DNA of 64,000 bases from Dirofilaria immitis (Eukaryota > Nematoda > Chromadorea > Rhabditida > Onchocercidae): assembly GCA_024305405.1 (NCBI GenBank), contig JAKNDB010000105.1, positions 2,108,001-2,172,000 on the forward strand. The letters run 5' to 3'. Under the pieces are notes generated by a model that saw only the letters and a list, made by a program, of their open reading frames with translations, was not told where the DNA came from and did no database searches. Position 1 is the stretch's first letter; each line of letters opens with the position of its first letter. The translations under genes and the position numbers were made by a program. This document shows, piece after piece, positions 50,387-63,403 of this stretch.

Positions 50387-50858
50387 TAAACATGCGATAA
50401 AGCTGCAATTACATCATTTAAGGAGTTACGCCGATGTTTTCGATAAAATTAGCTAAATCTTCTGCGACTTCTCTAATGTCCAACATTTTGATTGAAATTT
50501 TTGCGTAGTATGCCAAATCTTTCGATATTTTTCCTAATTCTCGACCTTAATCATCACATCATGTTCATAATAATTGCGCATTAATACTCAATGCTGTTAT
50601 GAAAGAAAAAAGAATAGAAAAATTCATTGCTCAATCTTTCTTTCTCCTCCCATTTCAGTCACTTAATCACGCTCAGTCATCAAAATAAACAAATTTCTTA
50701 ACTTTGTTTTTTTGAAGAAAAATAATTACATTTGTATTTGCAGTAGTATGGATAATTGAAAAACATGTTTCGAAAAATCTTATGAGATAAGAATGAATAA
50801 ACAAAAGAGTAACAATATTATGAAAAAGATTACAAGACGCTAAATTTCTAATCCTAGC

Positions 50859-51518
50859 TCACCTAGATACCAGTCTTTTAAGCAATACAAGGGAAATTTT
50901 GTATGTGTGGCAATGAAAAAATGGATAAGACGAAGTACATGCCAAATGTATCCGAGAAGCTGTGAATCGGAAATCTCTTATATTCTGAATGCTCTCAAAA
51001 TCTGGACCACCTTCCTGAAAGATTTTAGTATACTATCCTAGATTAGATTGGCAATTTGCTATCATCCACATAAGGATATAATTGCTCTCTCTTGATAGGC
51101 AATGACAAGAGCGATTGTTGGCAACTCACAAACTCTTCAGCGTCTAGACAGCTAAATTTCAGACTCTGGCTTATCTGAATAAAGCTTGAAATTCTTGCTA
51201 CCTAAATAAGGATTTCAGTATTGGGAGACAGCCAGGAAGAGTTGTTGTTTTTAGAGACAGAAATGAGAATGCTTAAAAATTGAAATCAATGGATTCAGCC
51301 TTTCCTGATGATGCAGATCGAGATCTCACTATTCTTCCAGTTCTTTTAAGTTCTAGTCCACCTCTCGTGAGAATTTTCAAATTATGTATAATGCCTTCAA
51401 TAAATTAGTTAAAATCAACTTCGAGTAGTTCTATAGATATTGAATTAAAAATCAGAGATTATAGCTCACTCATCCACTGGCGGATAATTTCCAATTTTAC
51501 AAGAAAAGACAAATGCAT
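50859..51518 (-). CDS. Candidate unknown gene, three phase-compatible exons (partial)
   Basis: 51518-51470 follows an AAATGCAG acceptor and reads AFVFSCKIGNYPPVDE. 51363-51330 continues in phase as GGLELKRTGRI and ends at GTGAGA. 51014-50859 follows CTTTCAG and reads EGGPDFESIQNIRDFRFTAS, then HLACTSS, ending with TGA. The phases (1 in, then 2, then 0) agree across all joins, which is unlikely by chance. A further open frame (CLDAEEFVSCQQSLL) lies between the last two exons after a GAAATTTAG acceptor and could be an alternative exon. The 5' end was not found. No domain recognised. Confidence 0.35.
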
Positions 51519-54500
51519 CTGCATTTATACAGAGAAAAAGTATGTTTTCGGAATATGAACTCTTCGAAAAGTTGGAAGTTCAATTTCCTAGTTTAATATC
51601 AGAACTTTGTTTGTCTTCTATTTGAAGTGTTTTTAGCCATTTCTTGCATAATTAACTACCTTTTAGCTTATAATGATTTCATCTGAAACAATAAATAGTT
51701 TCCTGCATCGCTGACATAGAGAAATACTGTTATTCTCTTACTATAAAATGCATGCTTGATCAAGTTTTCATTATAACTCGAACTATTTTCATTGTCATCT
51801 TCTTGGGTGTGTGATTTTTTTCTGAAAAAATTAATATGGTTTTCTTTTTTTTTTTAACGAAGTTCGGTAATCATTTTTAAATTAAGAAATCACTAAAGAT
51901 ATGCAAATGTGTTGTTGCAGTCCCGAAGAAACGCAAATGAGTTAAATGAGAACAAGAAGTTAATACAGATCTTGCATTTGTTATGACACTAATGAGAATA
52001 ATTTACAAAAAAGTGAAGTGATATGGCTTCTTATTTATTGCAGATAGATTCAATTTATCCACTTAAAATATTTCAAGCGTTCTTAGCAAGTAAGATCCGA
52101 TATTCCTCACGAAATTCTTACTGTAGTAGTACAACTATGCAATATCAAAATAAATCTTTAAGTATTAGTGAATAAGGATAACATTAACAGATTTACAATA
52201 ATGGAATAATAAATTGTGAGAAGTTCGCGAGGACAGATGATGAAGCACTGAATGAACCATGCTGTGATTGATCTTCATTTGAAATATCCAAGCACAAAAT
52301 CAGGAGGAGTATATATATGTATCAATTCATTTACAAATATTTCAATACTATCCAGAAAATGGATAAAATTTGAAATTTTGCATATAGATACTCTTGGAAA
52401 TGCAGAAGAATTCGATTTACAGTATTTTATCGATTATAAACGATGCTTTCTCCGCTATTCACAATTTAAATGAGTATTGATTAGGATTTGAATCATTCAC
52501 ACTTTCCCTCAAATCATGGCAATGTTTCTGAGTGCTTCATTTCCCTCACTGTTAAAAAAACTCAAAATGTATTTTTTGCGACCTTATGGCATTTAAAAAA
52601 TTCGAGATGTTGAAAGGTAACAAATGGATTTTTTAAATAAGAATTAGCTTGAAAATAGAGAAAAAAGTTAAAAAGTAGATTTTCATTTCGCTGCTTTTTA
52701 TTAGATCATTCTCTGAGTGAATCGAATATGTGAGATTTCACAGTTGAATGATCACTATATAATCAAACACATTTTCCGGATAATTTAATCACAAATATCA
52801 TGATTTCTTCGGGTCACATATAAAGATAATTTCCTTGTGATTTGATCAGAAATCTCAGCTTCGTTTGGAAATTGGAATCTCTGGAAAGCTTTAAATTTTA
52901 GATTTAAAAATAAGCATTCATATCCAGAATGAGTTTGTTTTTAAAATGAATAATATGGGATTTCTTAGTTGCCCTTCAGTTATTATGGGTTAGATTCTCA
53001 ACTTATAAAAATATTTGGTATTCAGATTCTTTCCTATAAATAAGTTATGATTACCAACTCTCCTAATCAAAATACAATAAAATAGTGTATTTATGATGAT
53101 GCAAAATTTTTAATTTTGTTGTCAGACATGTTTCACACGTCATGACGTTATTATTCTTTTGCAGATTGGAAATCTGTAATTTTACAGACATTACGTTATC
53201 GCCTTTCCTATAAAAAGCGAGTAATTCTCAATTTATAAACTTCCTTTTAAATGTGAGTAATTCCTTCCATCTTTCATTTTCCACTAATGAGATCTGCATG
53301 AAAAATTTTTTCAATATTTCTTCAGTCTTCAATATCTCTCACTTATGTTCCATTCAAGGAAGTAGGGATTCTTTGTGGTCATGTGTTTGAGTGAAGAATT
53401 AGTAAATGTTGGATGGAATAAAATACAAGACATAAAATCTAGAAAAGGAATTTTGTTGGCAAATTTGGTAGTTAAAGGTCAAAAAGTATATTATTTGTTT
53501 GGAAAATTCTTCGTAACGAAACTCTCATAATTAATATTCTACACTGTTTTTTACTTCCCAATTCTTGAATTGTTTCTTTCTCTTTTCCTGACTTTTATAG
53601 ATTTGCGACATTAGCTATATTTTAGTTATGCCATCTATTCCCGCTAGTAACACTAAATTATCGAACTGTGACAGAATCATCGCTTTATAATTGATTCGCA
53701 AACACTATCGTTTGTATCAGCAAAAAATGATGAAATAGATGAGTCATCAACTATATCATAATCAACATTTTAATACAAGATACAGTACTTTATGCAACGA
53801 AATTTCAAAATAGAGCGAAAAATTTATTGATAAGATAAGTGTAATACTTAAAATATCTATGATTAGCTGGAATTTGCAGACCTTTAGCTCTTATTCATCA
53901 CTATTCCAAGCTAATAATTAATTATATTTGTCCTATGAGTATTAATGAACTATTCTGTTTTAATTGTACGGAAAAAAAGTAAAATCAATCGGTATTTCAC
54001 TGAGATTAATTAGTCATAATGATAGTGTCGCTGAAATCGCGAAGAAGCCCCTTGGTAAAAGAAAATACAAAGATTCATATGGTTATAGTTTAAGATGTTG
54101 TAAATTATATTAGTTATTATGTTTACGTGCTCCAAATACAGACAATGACTGATAACCTCAGAATTGACCTCGGAATGCGCGAAGGATCCTAATCAACAAC
54201 ATCATTTTTCGCTAAGTGCTTCACGAAGTCAGTTGGATGGCATATCGAGAATCTTTGGGTCGTTCCCTTACTTTGAGTCATGTTGTCGTTATCAGAATGG
54301 TCTTATCACCGATTTGTATTGCTGCATGTTATCAAATTTTTCGTAGTAAAAATTTAATTATCTAAATCTGAGGTATTACCATTGAAAAACAGAAAGAACT
54401 AACTATATTACCCAGAAGTGAGAGCATTTTCCCAGTAATCTGAATAGCTGAAATACTAATATAGAGTGTAAGACATATTTATAATAATTTCACATTAGTT

Positions 54501-57016
54501 TTTTACAAAATGTATACATTCTCAATGATGCACTATTCAACTGAAATATCCAATTAAAGCAATCAAAGAATTTCTAATCCTCAGGCCAATAAGGAAATTT
54601 AGGTCGAATTTTCATCTATCTTTGTTGTTTAGTTACATATATACATATATAGATCGAAAGATTATAAACGTAGAAATAATGTTGAATACACTAAGTAAAT
54701 GAAAATTAAGAATACCAATTTGTAACATAATGTAAAGTTATGTGAAGTCCACGCGATGCTCCATACTCTTACTCTTCAGCGGAGGAAATCAATATTTTAC
54801 TGATATCATTGGTTAAACGAAAATGATTTATAAAATTCAATGTAAAACACCATAGCTTGATTATGAAGTTCTGTCTTGAGAGGTCAAAAGGATAATGAGC
54901 TGAAATTTTAACTCTATTATTCACTTATTCTATACATTCAATTCATTTTTAGATCTCTATGTCTAACAATTATTTAAAGACACATTACAATTAATTTAAA
55001 AAACATATCTTTATTCATTACTATTTTTACTGTTATAGAAGCAAGATAATCTTGTATTTCTAAAAGAAAAATCTTGTCAATGATTGAATATGCCTTCCTT
55101 TCAAACTAAAAATATTCATGGACAGCACAAAACAGATCGAACTAATAAATTATAAAAGAGTGCTATCGTGGAAGAATATCGTAAAATCTAAGATCTCTAG
55201 TTCAAATCCAAAATCCGAAATGAAGAAAATAATATAATTCATGTTCTAGCATAAGTAACTGGAAAAGAATTGGATTGATGCAAATATACATACAGCTAAA
55301 CGTTAGCTGAAACTGAATCAGTAGTGGATAAAATAGAAAAGAATACGGGAAATGATGTAACGCTATGATGCAAGAAGACAGGATTGAAGATCCGGTTTCA
55401 GTTTGATGCATGCCACAGAATTGATAGTCCGCTGTCCTCCTTCCTTTTTTAAACAGCAGTGATGAGATGAGTAAAAGTAAATGTAAATTGACTCTCCTTA
55501 CACACGCAATGGAGACGACATGAATGGAATGTGACAATCTTAATTGTTTTCCCATTTTGCAAAGAACTCGCTGACCTTTGGCCTTATCAAAAACTGCAAA
55601 TGTCTTCCTCAAATCTCAGAACGTAATAAATCACTGATCATACTGAAAATAATTAAGCTATTTCTTCATCATTATTTACAATTTGCATCTTTTCAAAGTC
55701 TTCTCAAATGTGTTGCACCCATAATCTGTAATTTATCGATCTCTTATATTACTTTTTAGTGTTTAAACAGCTTTTCATCAACCAAGATGTCTTATCATAT
55801 CGCATGACATAAGAAGAAAGTAAAGAAAGTATTTTTCGCATAAGACATCTGTAAAAGTTGAAAAACTAAAATATGATCAATATATTCGGTGCACTCGCAA
55901 TACATAATGAAACCCACAGAATTATTGCTGAATAGGTAATTGTTAAGCTGAAAGAGTTCGAAATGACTTCCACTATCAGCACTTTGTTGTGTTGTGCAAC
56001 ACAGGGTAGTACATAGCCCTAAAAAGAATCAATCTCACTTGATTGAGATCAGAAGTTGTGAAATTCATAAATTTAATGCAAGATGAAATCAATGGAACAA
56101 AATTTTACTTTAACTATACTGAAATCATAGCAAATGCTAGTATTAGAGCTCGCAAATTTTACAAAGACTGAAACCTCCATGAAATTATACTAAAAATAAA
56201 AATAAATATTCATTCCAACCATGAAAAAATAAGAAGCACCAATAAACGGCAAGCCTCGTGAAATCGTTCTGAAGATTCAAAATAAATAGACGAAAAAGAA
56301 AAATTAAAGTATATATTTACAATTTTTTGAATGAAGAGAAAAGAATATCAATCTTGATAAATCTTTTCTAATTTAAAAAAATCATCCAACAATAACAACA
56401 ATTCAAATGGTTGTTCAGCACTTACCGGAATCAATTAATGTTTTTTCTAAACCACGGAACGGATTTTATGACTTCCTTTGTGCTTTTTCTTTTTTAGGAC
56501 TCAACGCCCTAAATGTTTATTAGAAGTTTTCCATCGATAACAATCCGCCTTTTTCAATCCAATAAATAAATATAGATAAAAATAACTGCAATCGATACCT
56601 TATACGGATTCCATAACGAGAACTTTTGGTGCTAATACTGCTAAGACATTTTTCGAATTCCTTTTATCATCGCTACTTTAATAATATAACCATAAATGAA
56701 CTGTTTTTTGGAAACGAAGATTATACCATAATCAAGCTAACGAGCTGCATAATTCGGATCGAGTTTATTCACATTTGACAAAAGAATTTCTCTGCTTATA
56801 CTTCGCTCCTTAAAATCAAATTAAATACATACCTTAAAATATATCGAGAATCTCTAAAGTTATTTTAAATCAATTGAAATTTAGTTCCAAACAGAAAGTT
56901 TTCCGTTTCGGACATATGTGCTACAAATAACTTATATCGGTTAGAAGACTAGCATACAGTATAGAAATGGTATTTTATAATACTTTAATATCGCATATAA
57001 CTTATTTCGTTCATTT
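51519..57016. other. Mostly non-coding stretch with scattered weak exon-like pieces
   Basis: AT-rich. Weak candidates: plus 52044-52089, a 46-nt open segment between TATTGCAG and GTAAG (IDSIYPLKIFQAFL). Plus 52252-52473, a 73-codon frame of ordinary composition (MNHAVIDLHLKYPSTKSGGV). Plus 54164-54346, a GC-richer 60-codon frame. None shows a recognisable family or a confirmed chain. Confidence 0.3.
55502..55593 (-). other. Candidate internal exon of an unknown minus-strand gene
   Basis: A 92-nt segment is bounded by a consensus acceptor (ACATTTGCAG) and a consensus donor (GTAAGG). It is open in the frame FDKAKGQRVLCKMGKQLRLS with incoming phase 1 and outgoing phase 0. The same strand has a 136-codon open frame across it, which is probably read-through. 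No neighbouring exon in phase was found. Confidence 0.3.
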
Positions 57017-57274
57017 TTAATTCGCACAAAACGGCGCATCAACATAAGCATTCACGAAATGGCGCATCAGCATAAGCAGTTTGTCGAAGCCAACAAACAT
57101 ACACAAATCTTGCACGGCCTCATATTTGGATTTACCAAACATTAAAGTAATAAATTTAAAGAACCCAAAGTTTGGTGTTTCGAATTTCTTAGTATATGGC
57201 GATATCTTTTCGATTTGCCTAAAGCTTTCGAAAACAATGCTGCAACGAGATACAAGAATGGAAGACATAGTCAA
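57017..57274 (-). other. 85-codon single-exon frame, uncertain
   Basis: From ATG to TAA the minus frame reads MTMSSILVSRCSIVFESFRQ … KYEAVQDLCMFVGFDKLL … VDAPFCAN, with mixed codon use. The opposite strand is open over much of it (57081-57278), so coding status is ambiguous. A 17-bp near-repeat (GGCGCATCAACATAAGC / GGCGCATCAGCATAAGC) makes up the 3' end. No family recognised. Confidence 0.25.
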
Positions 57275-58099
57275 TTAGACTTGTTTATAGAAAAAAGCAC
57301 ATGTCAAGGATAACTGAAGTTTAAAGCTTGAAAATCAAATCCATAAACAAATTTAAAATCAACTTTTAATTTTGATAAGACTGAATCAAGTAAAATTCAA
57401 ATTTGCTGGAACATAAACTAATATTAATGAAAAATCTAGGAATATATTCAGTGAAATTCTATTACCATATATCTTAATGATTAAATGTAAGGAACGATAA
57501 TTAATTTAGAATTTACATGCACAATTATTCGACAAGTTAAGGCTCAATAAAGCTATATTTAAAAGGCATGAAACGAACAAAACATTTCAACACAAAGAAA
57601 AATATTATGAACATTTAAGAGGGATCAGTTAAAAAAATCAAGAGCGATCAATCTACTACTGAACTCGTTCAATCGCAGATTGAAATAGCGCTGAAGACTT
57701 TATCTTGGCTTTTCCTTTGGAAATATCGAATACATAACAGTGCTTAACATGAAATCATTCGAAGAATAAACATTAGACTAATTACACGGCAAATTTAGCG
57801 AAAACCTGTTAAATTTGATATCACTACACTATATGTAACAATTCAACATGGGAATAAAAAGTCAGTAAGATGTTTTACCGGTCATTTCTAAATTTCTATC
57901 CATTTTCGTCAACAAAGAACTATAAAAATATCAAATGATATTACCAATATTTCTAATTAAGGATTTTCTAGAAACATGTATTAATTCACAGAGATATTCG
58001 ACAAACCTTCAGTCACTAAAATCGGCTTCATTCTTAGAACATGCACATTTTCAGCCTCCATTTCGAGAGATAATCCTTGATTCATATTGGAAATATGAT
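57275..58099. other. AT-rich spacer
   Basis: No splice-bounded coding exon supported. Near 57960-58118 both strands carry open frames (minus NHISNMNQGLSLEMEAENVH, plus KSASFLEHAHFQPPFREIIL). The minus one could be an alternative 3' exon of the gene at 58100-59244, but it needs a phase that the previous donor does not give. Confidence 0.35.
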
Positions 58100-59244
58100 T
58101 TTCTGCAATGTAAAGTGAATGAAATAGATGACAAGGTGCTAAGTCACATTTCACGAAATTGAAATAGAATATCTACTTACGGATAAAGTTTTCGAACTAC
58201 ATTCCTCTACTTTATGTTCTAACTCAATTCCTGGAATAGTATACAGTGGAGGTGTAATAAATTCTTCCAGGTCTTCACAGCTCTTTTTTCATTATCATCA
58301 CCTTTATTTATTGCTGTTCGCTCTTTATTTTCTGAAATACAAGGATTCAAATGATATGTATCGAAGAATATTTAAAAAACTGCTAACAGAAAAAAAAATC
58401 CATATTTCTGCTATTCAGAAAAAATCAGAAAAAATCCATATTGTACATTTCTGTTTTCATTTATATCCTGCAAATCTTTACGTCATTCCGATATTAGCAA
58501 AACACTTAGATAGAGGACCGATTTTAGAAATTACTTTTAAAAAATAAAAGCAAAAATTTTCGCCACCAAATTTTCATAATTCACCGCAAAATTCGCTGCT
58601 GCTACATTTGGATTTTCCGCGCCACTATAGCTTTTCTCATTTTGGTTAAAGAAGGATCGTAGCCACTTATTTATATTTTTAAAGAACATTCAATCTTCAC
58701 AAGATTAAGATGTTTTCCTGATTCCTCATCTATAATTTTTGACATCAACAACTGTCAAGATGTTTATTTGAAAAAGTATTTCATTTGTAGTATTTTAAAT
58801 GTTCGAAACTATAAATACTACTTTGCAAAATGTAAAGAGTAAATTTCAGAGCATGGGGATCTGTCATCTATAGGAGAAAATCCTTACTCGATGCATTGTC
58901 AATATAGCATTCGTGCTGTTTATTTATTCTAGTTAGCTCTTCTCTAAGTCCATCGATGCTTGTTTCGTTATTTTGAAAATCACTAAAAAGTTTCGATAAG
59001 AAAATAATAATATTAATACACTGATGATGAAAATCATTACAAACTGATTGTTCAAACTTTCAATGCATGAAAATCTATTTAATCTGTTCCAACTGGACAA
59101 TAATTCGAAACATTCTAGACTGGTAAATTAAATATTGATTGATTTTATGTTTTGCAGTGAAAAGCGAAATACTTGCCCGAAAAAATCACTTTGCTGAGAT
59201 AGAAAGGACGACTGGTGAATGTCTGAATTTCGCTGGCATCCATT
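58100..59244 (-). CDS. Unknown small protein gene
   Basis: Exons 59244-59174 (ATG after a TTTTTAG acceptor), 58982-58888 and 58272-58181, then a short last exon near 58150-58100 whose acceptor is ambiguous. Phases 2, 1 and 0 agree. The product begins MDASEIQTFTSRPFYLSKVI and has a Glu/Arg/Lys-rich, probably helical middle (SIDGLREELTRINKQHECYI). It then reads FITPPLYTIPGIELEHKVEE, about 95 residues in all. No signal peptide or known domain. It lies 388 bp downstream of the minus-strand gene ending at 59633, in the right order for a nematode operon. The plus strand also has an open frame over exon 1 (59160-59269), which weakens the call slightly. Confidence 0.5.
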
Positions 59245-59632
59245 ATCCTAAAAATGAAGACCAATGATTCTTTTTTAGTTAATGGAATATCATTCGAATT
59301 ATTACTTGTAAAAAACATGCTGAGTGCTCAAAGTGTTTGATCTTCTGAATAGTGATTCAACTACCAAATTCAAATACTTCTCAAATGGGTGTGCCATTTC
59401 ATTCTCGAATGTGAATCAATGGAAGTGGAGAGAAACCAAATTCGTGCTATACATTAACAAAATAAATTTATTGTACCTAATAAATTAAGTTATTTCTTTT
59501 AATATTTGATCGTGATATAATTTCAATTAAGTTTGTAAGAAAAATGGAGACTGCATGTGCAAATTATAATCATGAAGAGAAAGGTTACTGACGATGTTAT
59601 AAAGGTAAATCGTACATTGCAATTTCTTCAAA

Positions 59633-60132
59633 TTATTTCAAAATACAAACTTCTCTTCCATTGCTTTCATCGCTTTCATCCGAGTTGTTTATTGTAAGTT
59701 CAGCGAGCACCTGCCGGGTAACCTCTTGTTTCATTTTCTGCATGATACTATGTGAAACCTGCCAACATATTATTTTGTCTTCATTCACTGGAATATTTTC
59801 CTGCAATAACCCGAATATTTTTTATAATTTATAACTCCCAATGGCATCTTCTTTCTTTTCTAAAGTAATAAAGTACGAATTAGAGCATTAATTTGTACAT
59901 GAGATTCTACTTCATTTCATTACTGATTAAAGAATTCGACATTTTGAACAGCTACTCAATACTAAGCTTACCTAAACAGACAAATGTATATTCTTGATGA
60001 AAGATTATCCAAATGTAAAAATAAAAGATTCCTAAAAAAATTATCAATGACTTTCTAAATTAGCCAAATTTCGAAATTTAACTCGTTACTCTTCACCTTG
60101 TTTCCGTCTTTCTGATCATCGTCGAGAGCCAT
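59633..60132 (-). CDS. Unknown 67-residue protein gene
   Basis: Two exons, 60132-60097 and 59800-59633 (TAA), joined in phase 0. The product starts MALDDDQKDGNK, continues ENIPVNEDKIICWQVSHSIM, then QKMKQEVTRQVLAELTINNS and an acidic DESDES tail. The ATG is 20 nt after a TTTTGCAG acceptor, a likely spliced-leader site. It has no hydrophobic segment, so it is probably soluble. The Gln/Lys/Glu-rich centre looks helical. I do not recognise the family. Splice sites and phase are clean, so I believe the gene is real. It may be first in an operon with the gene at 58100-59244. Confidence 0.6.
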
Positions 60133-61201
60133 TTTCTGATTAATCTTTTTAACTGCAAAATTAGCACAAAATTTTGATTGTAATATAGCATAATAAAAAC
60201 AAGAAAAAACTATTCGGAAAAATAATAAGGCAAGCCAGAGAAATTCATAGCATTCCAAATACAGCATTTGATAAAATATTATTATTGTCATCTTAATATC
60301 CTATTAACGTTACTGCTGTAATTAATAATATAACAATATAACAAAAAATTAATAATGATGGTTTCTAATAATAATAATAGTGAACTAGAATAGTATCACT
60401 TATTTGTTATTATGATCATTATCATCAGGAAATGTTTGGCATAATGCATCACTATTTCCGAGACTAGGATTTTGGAAATTCATGATTAATTCTTTTTCGA
60501 CAAACAACATATATTAATCGGTTATATTATCATTGTTATGCAATCCCTATCCTTTTAGAGACTCGAGAAGTTCGGAAAATCAAATCAAAAATGCCATTTG
60601 CAATAATAAGAAATGAGAAATATTTGGCGCCTTTTTCCAAAAAAAAAAACGAAGCAAGATTTGTCGTCTCTTATCACCGAGCATGTTTGTCAAACCCTTT
60701 TCGCGATCATAACTTGTCATCTTTCTTCTTCTTTCATTTCCCCTTTCTTTTACTCAAAGTTTATAAAATCTTTTCCTCCATTTTAGTTCCTTACAACAAT
60801 TAGCATTTATTTATCACGAATTTCTGATGGTAACCGATCGCATTTTTAACTTTCGAAATGATAACTGTTCCAATAACTATTTCGAGCATTTCTAATTATA
60901 TGATAAGTTACAATACAATATTTTGCTATATTTTCTACTTCAATTTCTTGTTTTTCTCTTAAAGTTGATAAACTCATATTGAAGGAAACGGATACCTGAA
61001 AAAAAAATGCTAAGAAATATCAGTTGTGGATTGTTAATAGTGCAAAATGTCCGACTTTTCTTCCATCTCTATAGTGAACATTACTACAATATCATCATTA
61101 GACTGTAATTAATGAAGCTCCAAATATTACCATTATTTTTGACGTTTCGTTAACTAGATCAATCGACTAAACAGTACGACAACAGAAAGTAACTTTAAAA
61201 G
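60133..61201. other. Divergent intergenic region
   Basis: Lies between the minus-strand gene starting at 60132 and the plus-strand exon at 61202, so it probably carries both promoters. A possible start exon for the plus gene is the ATG at 61047 (MSDFSSISI, then GTGAAC), joining in phase 0 to 61202. This is unproven. The plus frame 60591-60803 looks like AT-rich chance. Confidence 0.35.
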
Positions 61202-61693
61202 ACTTTCTCACCTATGCTTTATGGCTCATGCCGTTTTACTGTACTCATCAATGTTTTATCTAATTTGTCAAGTGCTGCTAGGGATAAAATATCAAATAAT
61301 AATAAGATAGAATCGATTATTTATTTGCTAAGCACAATTCATTCATTAATTGACGGTTCCGATTATGAAGAAAACTTGCTAAAAACCAAGGGCACTTGAT
61401 TCATCTCGCGCAGAATACCGAATGGCTGATGTCCGATACACATAGGTTGGCAGAAATGTTCTCAAAGTGATACAAAAACAAAGTTCACGTAATTCTAATC
61501 ATAATCTTTAACGTTCCTTAATTCCATTTCAAATATTCACTCCAGTTACGTGAACAAGAAGTTGGCCGTATCGTATTCAATCAACCAAATTATATCACTA
61601 TTACACACTACACAACCGCCAATAGATTCAGTTGTGAATGATTTATATACAACTAACACATCGAATAGCCTTTCTCCTGTATACGAATATTGG
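61202..61693 (+). CDS. Unknown helical-protein gene with one apparent frame break (partial)
   Basis: Exon 61202-61466 follows TTTAAAAG and reads TFSPMLYGSCRFTVLINVLS … NKIESIIYLLSTIHSLIDGS up to YEENLL. It then needs one extra base in the A5 run at about 61382-61386 to continue as NQGHLIHLAQNTEWLMSDTH and RLAEMFS. The exon ends at GTGATA in phase 2. Exon 61546-61693 follows CACTCCAG and continues in that phase as YVNKKLAVSYSINQIISLLH … NSLSPVYEYW, ending at GTAAAT. A possible final exon follows TTGCAG at about 61800 (HRFT, stop). The pattern is amphipathic-helical. A loose resemblance to dynactin subunit 3-type coiled proteins is not enough to name it. Confidence 0.5.
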
Positions 61694-63403
61694 GTAAATA
61701 CTTTATTTTGCTCTTAACGGATGATAATGTTTGGAGAGCTTGAATTTCAATCCGACATTTGCAATGAAAGAATAATTTTACCGGGTGAGCAATTGCAGCA
61801 TAGATTCACGTAGCAAAAAATTATTACGATAAATTACAATTAGCAATGTAATGAATATATTTTCATTATCAAACCAGGAATGCAAAAATTTATGATTTAA
61901 TGAAAATGACCAAACAATATTTACTGTACTAAATATCGGCATTAACTTCACATGTGCTTATGCAAAAAAATATTAAGAAAGTAAAAGAATCGGTTGAGAT
62001 ATATTTCAGTCATCCGCATAACTGTGTGATAAATCATAACTAAATAAAATAACGGGAAAAAATGAGTTCGAGTTATGACTAGCATAAAGTTATAATAAAA
62101 AGGTGAGATAAACAATAATTCCCGCATCAAAAGCAGCATTTGTCAATACTTTCAGATCGATGGATGATAATAAATGATGGAAAATATAAAATTTCATATA
62201 TGTTCACTTCTTTTCTCTTCCTTTCTTATTATCTCTTATGTTTTCCGGGCAAAAGTAATTTAATATCATTGTTAACTATAATGAAATAATTGCAATAATT
62301 TAACTTTAAAATTTCTAAATTTGAATAAAGAAGCCTTTCCTAAATACTTGAATGATCATCCAAATAGCATGTATTCGTCTTACAATAACAAAATCTTTTT
62401 AAATTAATTTTGAAAATTTGAAATACGATAAATTTCTCAATTCGTTAAGTTTTTGGGACTTCTTAAACAATATAAATAAAATGAGAGAGAAAGAAGCTAT
62501 TATATATTCATCTTTACAGGAGTAAATTCATAAAATATGCTAAGATATAAGAGTAACCAATGATTATTGCAAAAGGAAGTGTGGGTAGACAAAGAACAGT
62601 TGAATAGTATGGTACCTACAATGGAGGGAAAATAGAGAAGATGACTAAACAAGCATTGCAGTATAAGCTAACCGGACGAGGGTGACACCATATTGACTAA
62701 TGATATCAATATCATAGTCTTCTGCATCATTTATCGCGCGATCCTACTGACCCTTTTCTTTTCAAATAATTCCTCATTCCTTTCTTGCCATCAAGTGACA
62801 TACACTGTCAATCTTAAGGATGATCAAATGCAATAATTTTTATATCGTCTAGAGTACTTTAATGAATGAAAAGTTACAAAAAAAGCAAAATTTTTATTTC
62901 TATAGCAATATATTTGAAGTACTATGTATAACAAATATCATCACGTTTGGAAGATCCAATTTATTTAGAAAAAGATGAAGGTGCAACTGCCAAGTTTCGG
63001 AATAAAAACAAAATTATCTGATTTGATAGTTTACAAGCTTCTTCGAAATTGGTGCCAAACTTGTTACATAGCAATATATTTAGGGGATTCATCGTTTATA
63101 ATGGAAATTCCACAATGCTGAAAAAAATTAACGAATAAATATCCGAAAAAATATAATAAAAACTTGCTGATTAATTAGAAAACAATGCCTCACGTCGCGC
63201 CACTTTTACCATGGCATGGAAAATCTAGAAAAGTAATGATTGCAGGAAACATAAAGGGATATAGCTGCAAGAATTCGAACTTAATGATGGAATTGAGAGG
63301 ATATGAGAAACTAATATATTAAAAGTTGATATAAGAAAAACGTTAAATTAATTTCTTTATTGTACTTAAAGTCAAAATACAGTAAAGAAATCAATTTATA
63401 CCA
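61694..63403. other. Intergenic, convergent
   Basis: AT-rich. One plus-strand open piece around 62935-63028 (RLEDPIYLEKDEGATAKFRN) has protein-like composition but no splice partners. Nothing else supported. Confidence 0.4.
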
